Shown: positions 9,879 to 18,989 of the stretch, piece by piece
How the letters are laid out: every line of letters starts with the position of its first letter
Position numbering within the stretch: the first letter of the stretch is position 1
Source: Pseudoalteromonas sp. T1lg23B
GTDB taxonomy: Bacteria > Pseudomonadota > Gammaproteobacteria > Enterobacterales > Alteromonadaceae
NCBI RefSeq assembly: GCF_002964665.1
Contig: NZ_PQBZ01000034.1
Location: 1,364,429 to 1,428,428 of the forward strand
Direction: 5' to 3'
DNA: 64,000 nt
Translations under genes and position numbers: made by a program
The notes under the pieces: generated by a model
What the model was told of the DNA's origin: nothing
Seen by the model: only the letters and a program-made list of their open reading frames with translations
Database searches by the model: none

Positions 9879-10571
9879 TTAGCTTTTTGCTCGTTTTAAT
9901 AATTTTTGCTTTGCTCTTGGCAGTAACCGGTTCACACGAACGAGCCAATAGAGCATAAGCAATAAAATAATAAGATCTGCGTATTCAATTAAAGGAAAGT
10001 GACGAATGTCCTCTGATACACGCTTTAACCCCTGCTCCACAAACGAGCCCACAGCAATAAACATCGCAAAGCACATGCGCCATACATGACGCGTCAACCG
10101 CGAACGTTGGCTGATTTCTTTAACTTTGATGTAGCGAAAGTCCAGCACAGCACTGACTATGGCAATTACAGCAAACATGATGAAAGGCTCAGCAGCAAAC
10201 CCTTGGAAACGCCCCATTGGTGACTGACTCACCAAATACACGCAATAGAAGCCATATAACCCGATTGTCAGAGCGACACACATCAGTACATAGTTTAAAC
10301 CACTGTTTCTTTGCATTTCGCCCCTAAATACTGCTAGCGCAGTGAGTACTAAATAAAGTGTAAAAACACCGGCGATCACCGATATGGTCATAGGTTTAAT
10401 ATAGGCCACCACGACGCCAGATATCGTCATTAGTACCATAGTAGCAACAAACCAGTGACCCGCTTTGATATGTCGCTTGCCACCCTTTTGCGAAAACAAC
10501 GCAATATAACCTGCAAATATGGCGATTGTGCCAGCCACGATATGACCAACAAGCATCATTGATTGCTCCAT
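9879..10571 (-). CDS. DUF2306-like membrane protein
   Basis: A 230-residue integral membrane protein with about seven hydrophobic helices. The opening HIVAGTIAIFAGYIALFSQKG and the following H-x-x-x-G-H pattern match DUF2306-type predicted membrane proteins. GGAG lies 5 bases before the ATG. No enzyme motif is visible and the function is unknown. It is divergent from the membrane-AraC regulator, sharing a 144-base promoter region, so it may be that regulator's target. Confidence 0.6.
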   Translation of the reverse strand: MEQSMMLVGHIVAGTIAIFAGYIALFSQKGGKRHIKAGHWFVATMVLMTISGVVVAYIKPMTISVIAGVFTLYLVLTALAVFRGEMQRNSGLNYVLMCVALTIGLYGFYCVYLVSQSPMGRFQGFAAEPFIMFAVIAIVSAVLDFRYIKVKEISQRSRLTRHVWRMCFAMFIAVGSFVEQGLKRVSEDIRHFPLIEYADLIILLLMLYWLVRVNRLLPRAKQKLLKRAKS

Positions 10572-10715
10572 AACAACTCCAAAAATTTAGGCATAATTTA
10601 AATTTAGACTCATGCTATGCTCAATCTGTAGCTGTGTCGTCCAAGCCAGTTAGCGAAGACACAATAAATTAATATAAGCATATTAATCAGTAAGATAAAA
10701 CATTTAGGAAGTGTA

Positions 10716-11866
10716 ATGTCTCAGCCCTTTGAAATGCTGTTATCAGGTATAACTCTTGGTGTTGGTGGATTTTCTTGTTTTTTAGTTGCCCATAAAATGT
10801 GCCAACAGGCATTTTATATTCCGCTTTTTATGCTGCTGTTCGCACTCACTTTGCTCAGCGCTGGAGGCGTTGTTTTCGTGGGTTTTGAGCAACATGTATT
10901 TGCCTATATCGCGATTCTGGCACCGTGTTTTTTACTGTTAGCACCCAGTCTTTGGCTCTACGCCAATGCTCTGGTTGCCAGCACTCCATGGCGTTTCAAT
11001 GGCTCAGATATCAAACACTATATTCCTGCAATGACGAGTTTAGTGCTGAGCCTTGCTATCGTATTGGCACCAAACACACTGTTGCAAAACATGTTTTTCA
11101 GCGACCTTGATGTAGCGCCCGGTTTCCTTTCGATATTTATTAGTATCGCTATCATGCTTGTCATTGGCGTATGGTTACTACAGACCATAGGTTATTTACT
11201 TTCTCTGGCAAAACTCTCCCATCGCTATCACCGACAACTTGCCAATGTATTTTGTGATCTCACCCATAAAAAACTGAAATGGTTACGGGTTATCGTGGCA
11301 ACCATGTTCATAAACGGTACTTGGGCACTGTTAGCCATCACGGATATTAACTTTGTTCTATTTGAAGCCGTTTGGGGACAACTATTGTGTTTGTTGACGA
11401 TATGGGGGTTAGGCTATTTTGGCTTAAACCAACAACCTGGATTTAGCCTTTCTATAATGAAGCAACGGAACAAGCCCACCTCGATAGTGCCGCCCTAGCG
11501 CGCTATCAACGCTCCGCTCTTAGCGAACAGCAAAGTCAGCTTATCGCCAAGAAAATACGACAGGCAATTGAAAGTGATAAACTTTATCTCGACTCACAGC
11601 TGACTCTTTACAAACTAGCAAAGCATATAAATGAGCCTAGCCAATACGTGTCGCAAACGCTGAGTCAGGTCATGCAAACGTCATTTTTTGAATGTATAAA
11701 TAACGCGCGAATCGAGGCGGCGAAGGAAATGTTGCGAGCGGGTCAGTGCAGTATATTAGAGGTTGCTATGTCAGTTGGGTTTAACGCCCGATCGTCATTT
11801 TATAAAGCATTCAAAAGCCGCACTAATATGACACCCAGTGAATTCCAAAAGACCATGAAGACATAG
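10716..11866 (+). pseudogene. Membrane-anchored AraC-type regulator, frameshifted
   Basis: Two frames together encode one regulator of about 380 residues. The first (to 11498) has six or seven hydrophobic helices; the second carries a typical AraC HTH (LEVAMSVGFNARSSFYKAFK, ending near 11866). The reading switches near 11447, where the plus frame ..GFS meets PFYNEATEQAHLD in the other frame. A single C missing from a C-run (CC instead of CCC) would restore one continuous protein. AGGAAG precedes the ATG at 10716. The cause could be a recent mutation or a base-calling error. The downstream TonB receptor is the likely target, by analogy with similar gene pairs. Confidence 0.7.
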
Positions 11867-11934
11867 TCTAAGAGCCTCCTTGATTAAGGTCAATAATTGA
11901 CAAATACAGCAATAACAATGAGGGTAAGGATGAC

Positions 11935-14265
11935 ATGATGCTGTTAAGCAAATACGTTCGCTATATATTTGGCTGTACCACTGTCGCCTGCTCTCCTTAT
12001 CTATACGCCAGTAATGACATCGATCTATTCTCTTTAGATCTTACCGAACTGATGAATGTAACGGTTGAGGCAAGAAAAGTGGAAGAAGACCTACAAAACA
12101 CGCCACTTTCCGTCTCTGTGATGTCTCATCAATTTATAGAGCAACGAGCATTAGATAACTTGGTGGACGCTGCCTATTTTATACCTAACATAGACATTAC
12201 CACCGTGGGTGAAAACTCAGGCTGTACTCACTGCGCAGGGATTACCATACGTGGTGTCGGTCAAGTAGATCCCATTCCAACCACCGATCCTAGCGTGGGT
12301 TTGTACATCGACGGGGTCTACCACGCTCGTTCGGCGGGGTCGATAGTTAACTTTCTCGATATAGAGCGGATTGAGGTGCTGCGAGGGCCACAAGGCACCT
12401 TGTACGGCAAAAATTCGATTGGTGGTGCCATCAACATATTGACCCACAAGGTGAGTGATCAGCAACAGATTCGGACCCAACTTACAGCGGGGCAATTCAA
12501 TCGGTTTGACGCTTCATTGCTTATCAACCAGCCATTTACTGAGCAATGGGGCGTCAGATTAGCCGTTGCTAAGTATCACGAAGATGGCTTTGTTAAGCGG
12601 TTAAATGGTGGTTTGGAAGGTGGTCAGAATGAATTGGGAGTACTCGCGAAGCTAGCTTACCAACCTTCAAAAACGTTAAGCGTTGAATTTAGTTTAGACA
12701 GGCAGTTACAAAGCAATGGCAGTGCGCCATCGGTGCTGTCTAAAAAAAATGACCAAGCAGATTTGATCTCACTTTTTAACTCAGTCGCACAGCTTTCACC
12801 CGCCATTGACCCGCTCCCTGAGTTACAAATTTTTGCAGACCCATTTATGAGTGCTGCTACCGCTGAAAATGAAAACCGCCTGAGTCAAATCGGTTACCGT
12901 GGCACGCTCGAGTGGGATATCAATAAGCAGACACATTTAAAATCCATTACCAGTTATCGTACTCTGGATGCTATCTATGGCCGAGACTTCGATAATAACC
13001 CTGTCAATATCGGCTTTACTCATGATGAGCAAACTCAGCGCCAACTTAGCCAAGAGTTTAACCTTTCTGGCTACCAGAGTGATGATTTTAAATGGTTGCT
13101 AGGGCTGTTTGCCATTGATGAGCACATAGATTATGACTTTAGATTCGTGTTTCTTGAGGGCTTATATCAGGGCTTGGAAGCCCTACCAGAGCCACTTGAT
13201 GGCTCTCCTTTGAACGCGCCGACAACCATTGGTGGCCCAAACAACCCGCTTAATCTAGGCCTTGACTTAGATAACACCTTTAACAATGAAGTCGACAACC
13301 AAAGCGTTGCACTGTTTGCCCACAGTACCTATCAGTTTGCGCCCTCTTGGAGTTTAACTGGCGGTGCGCGTTTAACTTGGGAGCGAAAAAAACAGCAGGT
13401 GATCACGCGTTTGAATGTTGCTGACGTTATCGCGATTAACCGAACAGATAGCACCCCTGATGGTGCAATTGAGAAAAGTTGGCGAGTTTTTTCACCACTA
13501 TTAGGGCTACAATATACCCCATCGGAAGATACCATGTACTTCTTTAATGCCGCACGAGGCTTTAAGTCAGGAGGGTTTAACGGCGTTGCTAATTCCACCA
13601 TATCAGCCCGACCTTTTGAACCTGAATACCTCACCTCGTTTGAGTTTGGCGTCCGTTCTGAATGGTTTGACAGTCGATTACGACTCAACAGCACCGCGTT
13701 TTTACTTGAGCATCAAGATATGCAGTTGCGCGGCGGAGAGTCAGGAGAAGACTCTGGTGTTGAGATATTTATCGACAATGTGGGTAATACACGAAGCAAG
13801 GGCATTGAGCTTGAAGCAGAAGCCTTACTCTCTAACACCCTAAATCTCAGCTTCAGCGTGTCTTACACAGACGCGAAGTTTATCGATGTGGGTAACGCTA
13901 CAGAAGTAAGCACTGCCAGTAAATTGATAAAAACACCACGTTGGACCGCCGCTTTAAGCCTGCAAAAACTCTGGCCCCTCACCCAAAAACACACACTCAC
14001 AACTCGGCTCAGTTGGGCCTATCGCAGTGAGGTCTACAACGATGTGTTTAATAGCGAACATGCCAAGCAAGCGGCAATTTCTCTACTGAACTTTTACGTC
14101 AGCTACCCTATCAATCAACACCTTAAAGCATCGGCCTTTGTCACCAACCTGACCGATGAATATCATGTGATAGGGGCCAATGACTTTACCAGCGCCTTTG
14201 GAGTAGCGGAATACTATTTGGCACCGCCAAGACGCTTTGGACTGTCGTTTAGTTATCAATTTTAA
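11935..14265 (+). CDS. TonB-dependent outer-membrane receptor
   Basis: A 776-residue TonB-dependent receptor. It has a signal peptide (cleavage near YASND), a plug domain with the TITIRG-like segment and ERIEVLRGPQGTLYGKNSIGG, and a 22-strand barrel ending in the aromatic-terminated FGLSFSYQF. It lacks an extended N-terminal signalling domain. Unusually, the plug loop before the IRG motif carries CTHC, a CxxC that could form a small disulfide loop. The family imports siderophores, haem, vitamins or glycans using TonB energy; the ligand is unknown. The neighbouring membrane-AraC gene upstream is a plausible regulator. Confidence 0.9.
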   Translation: MMLLSKYVRYIFGCTTVACSPYLYASNDIDLFSLDLTELMNVTVEARKVEEDLQNTPLSVSVMSHQFIEQRALDNLVDAAYFIPNIDITTVGENSGCTHCAGITIRGVGQVDPIPTTDPSVGLYIDGVYHARSAGSIVNFLDIERIEVLRGPQGTLYGKNSIGGAINILTHKVSDQQQIRTQLTAGQFNRFDASLLINQPFTEQWGVRLAVAKYHEDGFVKRLNGGLEGGQNELGVLAKLAYQPSKTLSVEFSLDRQLQSNGSAPSVLSKKNDQADLISLFNSVAQLSPAIDPLPELQIFADPFMSAATAENENRLSQIGYRGTLEWDINKQTHLKSITSYRTLDAIYGRDFDNNPVNIGFTHDEQTQRQLSQEFNLSGYQSDDFKWLLGLFAIDEHIDYDFRFVFLEGLYQGLEALPEPLDGSPLNAPTTIGGPNNPLNLGLDLDNTFNNEVDNQSVALFAHSTYQFAPSWSLTGGARLTWERKKQQVITRLNVADVIAINRTDSTPDGAIEKSWRVFSPLLGLQYTPSEDTMYFFNAARGFKSGGFNGVANSTISARPFEPEYLTSFEFGVRSEWFDSRLRLNSTAFLLEHQDMQLRGGESGEDSGVEIFIDNVGNTRSKGIELEAEALLSNTLNLSFSVSYTDAKFIDVGNATEVSTASKLIKTPRWTAALSLQKLWPLTQKHTLTTRLSWAYRSEVYNDVFNSEHAKQAAISLLNFYVSYPINQHLKASAFVTNLTDEYHVIGANDFTSAFGVAEYYLAPPRRFGLSFSYQF

Positions 14266-14394
14266 CTGCCCAATAGTAATCTCGGGCATTACTTCGCAAA
14301 GAGGTCGGTGCAGCTTGGCATAGCATGTTGAGGTAACACAAGATACTATCTTGCTAATAATTTAGAAGAAGTTTTAACTAAAGCGACCCTTATC

Positions 14395-15342
14395 ATGATA
14401 GCTGCCACACAACTCTTTCCCGTTTGGGCAATATTACTCAGTGCATTCGCATTATTTTTTCCAAACTTATTTATCAATTTTAAGTCTGCCATCATTCCCA
14501 TGTTGATGGTGATTATGTTGAGTATGGGCCTCACACTGACTAGCCAAGATTTTCTGCGGGTAACTCAGCACAAAAAAGCAGTATTAATCGCCGTGCTGCT
14601 GCAATTTACTGTGATGCCCTTGATGGCTTACGCTTTAGCAACCGTACTGGGATTTGATACTGACTTGCTGATTGGTATGGTACTGGTTGGCACAGTGGCA
14701 GGAGGTACAGCAAGTAATGTCATGTGCTATTTAGCCAAGGGCGATGTGGCTTTATCTATCACCATGACCGCAATCAGTACCTTACTCGGCGTGATGTTCA
14801 CGCCATTTCTCACGGCTCTACTGATTGGTCAGGTCGTCGATATTCCCGTTACGGCGATGCTCGCCAGCTTGCTAAAAATAGTGCTACTCCCGGTAACAAT
14901 AGGCGTGCTGATAAATCACGCTTTTGCCGCTCAGCTCAAACCTATCAAGCCCCATTTACCACTCATCTCGATGGCGACCATTGTGCTAATTATTGCCATC
15001 ATCGTGGCATTAAATAGCACTAAGCTGCAAAGCATTGGATTACTAGTGTTTGTGGCCGTGGTCGCACATAACGCGACAGGGCTACTACTCGGTTATTGGA
15101 TACCTAAGTGTTTCAAGCAAGATGAAACCGTTTGTCGAACCATCGCATTCGAAGTGGGTATGCAAAACTCGGGACTGGCAGTGGCCTTGGCGATGAAGTT
15201 TTTTACGCCAACTGCAGCCATCGCTGGCACATTATTTTCGATTTGGCACAATGTCAGTGGCTCAATGTTAGCGGGGTTTTGGAGTAAACACTGCGTAGGT
15301 AAGTCAGGTTCAGGACAGCAGCCTGAAACAAAACACTCCTAG
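14395..15342 (+). CDS. BASS-family (bile acid:sodium symporter-like) transporter
   Basis: A 315-residue membrane protein with about ten helices. Its features are typical of the bile acid:Na+ symporter superfamily: MLMVIMLSMGLTLTSQDF, the VGTVAGGTASNVMCYLAKGD segment holding sodium-site residues, and FEVGMQNSGLAVALA near the C-terminal crossover. Bacterial members such as PanS carry ketopantoate or other organic anions. The specific substrate is not evident here. It follows the TonB receptor by 130 bases and could work with it, but nothing proves that. Confidence 0.85.
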   Translation: MIAATQLFPVWAILLSAFALFFPNLFINFKSAIIPMLMVIMLSMGLTLTSQDFLRVTQHKKAVLIAVLLQFTVMPLMAYALATVLGFDTDLLIGMVLVGTVAGGTASNVMCYLAKGDVALSITMTAISTLLGVMFTPFLTALLIGQVVDIPVTAMLASLLKIVLLPVTIGVLINHAFAAQLKPIKPHLPLISMATIVLIIAIIVALNSTKLQSIGLLVFVAVVAHNATGLLLGYWIPKCFKQDETVCRTIAFEVGMQNSGLAVALAMKFFTPTAAIAGTLFSIWHNVSGSMLAGFWSKHCVGKSGSGQQPETKHS

Positions 15343-15351
15343 TGCACAATA

Positions 15352-15376
15352 CAAAAAGCCGCCCTTAGGGCGGCTT
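15352..15376 (-). terminator. Rho-independent terminator of ibpA
   Basis: A perfect nine-pair stem AAGCCGCCC / GGGCGGCTT with a three-base loop. On the minus strand it is followed by TTTTTG. It lies 37 bases past the ibpA stop. Confidence 0.85.
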
Positions 15377-15413
15377 GATTAGGATCAACAACGTAATAAG
15401 GAATAATTACGGG

Positions 15414-15863
15414 CTATTTTTTCTCGAGTAGCTTACTCGTGCCAATTTCAATTTTTCGAGGTTTTAGCGCCTCTGGGATTTCACGTTCCAAGTCAATCAC
15501 TAGCAGACCATTTTCCAGTTCTGCACCAAGTACTTTCACATGGTCCCCTAACTGGAACTTACGCTCAAAGTTGCGCTGTGCGATACCCTGATGGATAAAG
15601 CGACGATCTTCGTCTTGCTCTTTTTGTTGCTGCTTTTCGCCTTTAACCAATAAGGCATTTCCCTCAGACTGTAGAGATAATTCATGCTCAGCAAATCCAG
15701 CCACCGCCATGGTGATCTGATATTTATCTTTACCTAATGCCTCAATGTTGTAAGGCGGAAAACTAGGCTGCTTTTCATTTCTGGCAGCGGCATCCATCAG
15801 TGATGCTAAATGGTCAAAACCAATGAATGAACGGTATAGTGGAGATAGATCGACTGTTTGCAT
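15414..15863 (-). CDS. ibpA: IbpA-type small heat-shock protein
   Basis: A 149-residue Hsp20 holdase that co-aggregates with misfolded proteins for later rescue by DnaK/ClpB. The N-terminal DLSPLYRSFIGFDHL is the signature of the IbpA/IbpB branch. The alpha-crystallin domain covers about residues 35-130, with PPYNIEALGKDKYQITMAVAGF at its start. The C-terminal tail carries the usual I-x-I-like segment. The start is taken at 15863 because the upstream in-frame ATG at 15878 lies inside the GAGGAT ribosome site. A sigma-32-like promoter and a candidate RNA thermometer lie upstream, and a strong terminator follows. Confidence 0.92.
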   Translation of the reverse strand: MQTVDLSPLYRSFIGFDHLASLMDAAARNEKQPSFPPYNIEALGKDKYQITMAVAGFAEHELSLQSEGNALLVKGEKQQQKEQDEDRRFIHQGIAQRNFERKFQLGDHVKVLGAELENGLLVIDLEREIPEALKPRKIEIGTSKLLEKK

Positions 15864-15869
15864 AATTTG

Positions 15870-15887
15870 TATCCTCATAAAGCAATA
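15870..15887 (-). promoter_or_regulatory. Candidate ROSE-like RNA thermometer over the ibpA ribosome site
   Basis: In the mRNA, UAUUGCU can pair with AGGAUA around a UUAUG loop, leaving a single bulged G opposite the Shine-Dalgarno. This is the short ROSE-type geometry (UUGCU against AGGA) known from ibpA and other small heat-shock mRNAs. The pairing is read by eye and no folding energy was calculated. Confidence 0.5.
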
Positions 15888-15892
15888 ACTAA

Positions 15893-15926
15893 GCTGTTTA
15901 CTCTTTAAAATAAACCAATAAACAGC
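15893..15926 (-). promoter_or_regulatory. Hairpin in the ibpA 5' leader
   Basis: A perfect eight-base inverted repeat (GCTGTTTA / TAAACAGC) with an 18-base loop, just upstream of the candidate thermometer stem. Together they give the two-hairpin layout usual in ROSE leaders. Confidence 0.5.
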
Positions 15927-15983
15927 ATATAAAACATAAAGTTAAATTTGTTTTGGACCCTGTCGGCGTCCTCATAATCCTAT

Positions 15984-16010
15984 CTATGGACGGGGCTAAT
16001 TCTTTTCAAG
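15984..16010 (-). promoter_or_regulatory. Candidate sigma-32 (RpoH) promoter of ibpA
   Basis: On the minus strand, CTTGAA is followed after 13 bases by GTCCATAG, close to the CTTGAA / CCCCATNT heat-shock consensus. It would give a leader of about 110 bases. The intervening CCCC is offset, so the fit of the -10 element is partial. Confidence 0.5.
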
Positions 16011-16284
16011 AGATTTTTTTTAAATTTTCTTATAAAAAATATAACCCCATGATTTTATGAGAATTTTAATTTTACATTTATCATCATTCGCTCTACATGG
16101 GCAAAGACCCCAAGAAAGAGGCTGTAACTGAGAGTGCATCATGTAGGCGTCATCTATCCAACAATTAAGCGCACTGCTGCGGTTAAGGCTATTGACGGCT
16201 AATGTTATGCGTGATGGATTGATAAATAGCTCAGCAAGGACGTGCTATGAGCGCCGAAGAGCAAGCAAAAGATTGCCAAAGTGA
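16011..16284. other. Intergenic region upstream of ibpA
   Basis: AT-rich at the ibpA side, more mixed further on. I see no coding sequence with a ribosome site and no clear structured RNA in it. Confidence 0.4.
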
Positions 16285-16306
16285 GATTAGGGACTCATCC
16301 CTAATC
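16285..16306 (-). terminator. Hairpin downstream of yjbR-like gene
   Basis: A perfect nine-pair stem GATTAGGGA / TCCCTAATC with a four-base loop, 15 bases after the stop of the minus-strand gene. There is no U-run, so intrinsic termination is uncertain. Confidence 0.45.
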
Positions 16307-16320
16307 CGTATTGTGGCTTG

Positions 16321-16701
16321 TTATAGATGTAACAACAGTGATGTTTGTGCCTTTTTCGGCATTTTCTTCACCACCAAGAGGTATGAATTATCTATCATAC
16401 GCTCAATTTCTCCCTGCGGGATTGAGCCATCAAGTAACACCGTATTCCAAAGCTTTTTATTCATATGATAACCGGGTAACACCGATGGGAAGATATCTCT
16501 AAGTGCTTGAGCTTCATCAGGATCACATTTTAGATTGATCCGCCAAGTCTCACCGTGAGTATCGCCCATAGCCTTACCTTGGGCCAAAGTGGCAAACATC
16601 TTATCTTTCACTTTATAGACATCCACTCCTTCGCCAAATGGCTGACTCACCGTGGCTTCTGGTTTGCTCATAAAATACTGATGAACTTGCCGATGATCCA
16701 T
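16321..16701 (-). CDS. MmcQ/YjbR-family protein
   Basis: A 126-residue protein of the MmcQ/YjbR family, which has a CyaY-like DNA-binding fold. Visible hallmarks are the FGEGVDVYKVKDKMFAT core, the LKCDPDEAQALRD stretch, and the W-x-x-V-x-L-D-G-x-I-P segment. The frame opens at 16743, but AAGGAGG lies 4 bases before the ATG at 16701, and starting there gives the normal family length. It is followed by a hairpin. The cellular role of the family is not settled. Confidence 0.85.
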   Translation of the reverse strand: MDHRQVHQYFMSKPEATVSQPFGEGVDVYKVKDKMFATLAQGKAMGDTHGETWRINLKCDPDEAQALRDIFPSVLPGYHMNKKLWNTVLLDGSIPQGEIERMIDNSYLLVVKKMPKKAQTSLLLHL

Positions 16702-16745
16702 AAAACCTCCTTGTAATTGTGAGTGTAAGACACACCTATTCATGG

Positions 16746-17381
16746 TTAATTATTCAGTATGGACTTTCTCCACTGGAGATAATTTACCGCCGCCAGCACA
16801 GTGTAAAATACAAACAACACCACAGTTGGAAAATAGCCTTTATTTACGTAAAGATAAATTGATGCAGCATCAATCACAACCCAGTATAGCCAGTTCTCCA
16901 ATACTTTTTTTGCTAAGAGATAGGTGGCTACCACTCCAAAACAGGTAGTGAGGGAGTCTAAATAAGCAAAGTCTGCATAAGTGTAATGCTCCATGACATA
17001 TCCCACTGCCACGGCAACTATGCTAGTGATAACAATCAACCAAGTGTGGGCGCGCAATGACCAGCTGCTGATAGGTAACTGATTTTCTTCATGTAGAGTC
17101 AGTCTCGCCCCTAACATCTGGCCTTGTCGCCATTGCCACCAGCCATAAACCGCCATCGCCATGTAGAAAAAGTTCAGCAATGACTCCATCAGTAATGCAC
17201 CGTTGAAAAACAACAGAGTATAAATCAAGGTGCTGACACCACCGGCAACCCAGCACCAAGCACTCTGTTTCATCGCTAGCAACATATAAGCGATTGATAA
17301 TACAACGGCGCTATATTCCCAAACCGACATCGCCTGAAAGCCACTGATCACGTGTTGGAAAAAGCCAACTAATTCATTCAT
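16746..17381 (-). CDS. pnuC: PnuC-type nicotinamide riboside transporter
   Basis: A 211-residue inner-membrane protein with about seven helices of the PnuC family, which takes up nicotinamide riboside by facilitated diffusion coupled to cytoplasmic phosphorylation. Family marks are the WxxWxxG block seen as YGWWQWRQG, and the C-terminal NKGYFPTVVLFVFYTVLA segment. No NadR-like kinase lies next to it. It ends 44 bases before the YjbR start on the same strand, so the two may be cotranscribed. The substrate could also be a related vitamin, since PnuC homologues include thiamine and riboflavin carriers. Confidence 0.85.
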   Translation of the reverse strand: MNELVGFFQHVISGFQAMSVWEYSAVVLSIAYMLLAMKQSAWCWVAGGVSTLIYTLLFFNGALLMESLLNFFYMAMAVYGWWQWRQGQMLGARLTLHEENQLPISSWSLRAHTWLIVITSIVAVAVGYVMEHYTYADFAYLDSLTTCFGVVATYLLAKKVLENWLYWVVIDAASIYLYVNKGYFPTVVLFVFYTVLAAVNYLQWRKSILNN

Positions 17382-17664
17382 ATTTTTTGGTGCTCAATTA
17401 TCATTAACGGGTATCAATGCTGACGCATCCTTACGCAGTCAATTGAATTAAGTCGCAATATAGTACCACTATTGAATTATGAGTGCCTTGTGAATGCCGT
17501 TAAATTTCAATCTCTGATTTTACTGATTGCATGATGATGTGCTGGTATTAAACATGGAGGGAATGAGGTGCGGCTATGCGCTTTAATGAGTGAACATATC
17601 GGGCTTTAGGATCTTGTATGTTCACCCTCAATATACTGTTGCTGTGGGCTATTTGCAGACAAAC

Positions 17665-17708
17665 AAAAACCTTATCTTAAAGCTTACTTACGCTGCCTTA
17701 AGATAAGG
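17665..17708 (-). terminator. Intrinsic terminator overlapping the arfA stop codon
   Basis: A 14-pair stem (outer 11 pairs perfect, CCTTATCTTAA / TTAAGATAAGG, plus one G-U and two G-C pairs) with an 11-base loop, followed by TTTTT on the minus strand. The TAA stop lies in the loop. Termination or RNase III cleavage here would yield mRNA ends at or before the stop, as is known for arfA regulation in E. coli. Confidence 0.85.
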
Positions 17709-17867
17709 CTCTTGGCCTTTATGTTTTGCATTGCGCTTAAAACTCCCCTTACCTTTTTTCGCTTTCTCAACTTTGGCTTTAAACAGTGGGCTGGTGACCA
17801 GTGCTTTTAATGCATTGTCTTTTATTTCACCACGCTGATGCGCATGATGATGATGCTTTTTACTCAT
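17688..17867 (-). CDS. arfA: Alternative ribosome-rescue factor ArfA
   Basis: A 59-residue ArfA, which recruits RF2 to ribosomes stalled on non-stop mRNA when tmRNA fails. The family core [17 protein letters not shown] and the basic [12 protein letters not shown] tract are clear; a His-rich N-terminal stretch (KKHHHHAHQ) precedes them. The ATG at 17867 has AGGAGC 4 bases upstream; the frame's earlier ATG at 17942 adds an unrelated stretch. The terminator hairpin includes the last codons and the stop. By the known E. coli logic this makes arfA mRNA itself non-stop, so tmRNA destroys the product unless trans-translation is overloaded. Confidence 0.9.
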   Translation of the reverse strand: MSKKHHHHAHQRGEIKDNALKALVTSPLFKAKVEKAKKGKGSFKRNAKHKGQEPYLKAA

Positions 17868-18054
17868 TAGAGCTCCTAATAATTGTCTATTTAAACGTCG
17901 TATGACGAGGCGAATTATTAATGTAAATAATGGCCCACGCAAGTACTTTTCATATTATTTTCACTCACTGTCAATAACTAGATTAAAACCAATAAAAACA
18001 TATGGTTGAAAAACTACACATTGAATTTTTCGTAGTGAGGTATACAAAGCTAGG

Positions 18055-18732
18055 TTATCTACCCATATGAGCCTTAACCCAAGCTTTTACCGGTGTCACC
18101 CACTCGTTCATAGGCTTATAGAAAGCACCATGCTCAAGCCCTGTATTAATCACAATCTCATTAAACGAACGTGTTTGTGTACTTCGTTTATGTAATGCAG
18201 CACAACTTTGAGCCTCATCCGATTGCTCATAAACCGACAATACGTGCCCAAATACTTTTATATCCGTGTGTTTGCTAGCTGTGAGTCCACCACATCCTGC
18301 CAATATAACGGTATTGATTTCTAAATCAGAGAGTTTGTCAGACGCAATCGCGGAAATAAATGAGCCACGAGAGAAGCCAATTAAGGTGATATTTCTCGCT
18401 GAAACACCTTTTTCAACTAAGCTACGAACTTGCTTATTTAACTCATAAGCGTAGGCAAAGGGATCGGTATTCTTTTCTCTATGATGTGCAATTAAAGTAT
18501 AGCTTTTGTCGGACAGTGCTTGTTTAATGGCAGGAAAATCATACACACCCCAACCATTTTTAGTGTTTATAGGCTTTGGATCCTTTCCCTCGACGATATA
18601 ACCATGTGCGTAAAATACAAATTTGTCGCTTGTTGATACAGACTCAGGAGGTGCATCCAAAATGGTTGTACTCCAACTGCTAAAAGATGTCAGCGCGGCC
18701 AAGCAAATAACCGCTATCATACTTAATTTCAT
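18055..18732 (-). CDS. Exported alpha/beta-hydrolase-like protein
   Basis: A protein of about 225 residues with a signal peptide ending near SSWS. The alpha/beta-hydrolase nucleophile elbow is seen as GFSRGS, in the form G-x-S-x-G/S, and a candidate His lies in GLEHGAFYKP near the C-terminus. YAHGYIVEG near residue 42 would supply the oxyanion region. AAGGAAA precedes two adjacent ATGs; the second is used here. The gene stands alone. It is probably an esterase-type protein in the periplasm, substrate unknown. Confidence 0.65.
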   Translation of the reverse strand: MKLSMIAVICLAALTSFSSWSTTILDAPPESVSTSDKFVFYAHGYIVEGKDPKPINTKNGWGVYDFPAIKQALSDKSYTLIAHHREKNTDPFAYAYELNKQVRSLVEKGVSARNITLIGFSRGSFISAIASDKLSDLEINTVILAGCGGLTASKHTDIKVFGHVLSVYEQSDEAQSCAALHKRSTQTRSFNEIVINTGLEHGAFYKPMNEWVTPVKAWVKAHMGR

Positions 18733-18989
18733 CATTTTCCTTATCTTGTATCATTACTTTCTTAGCATGAGAGACATAGGTGTCTGCCCCACCACCTGAA
18801 AGACCCGTAACCCCACTCATACTAATCGCTTAATCTTAAGTCTGACTGAATTAACACAGGCGTAGTACAGGCCAACATCGTGATTATATTCGAAAAACCT
18901 CTTGGCTCAACTAAGCTTGTACGGATAAGTCCGAGCTTGCTAGTATGAGTTTAACAACGCTCGCTTTGCGTAACGCTTTAGGAGAAAGC

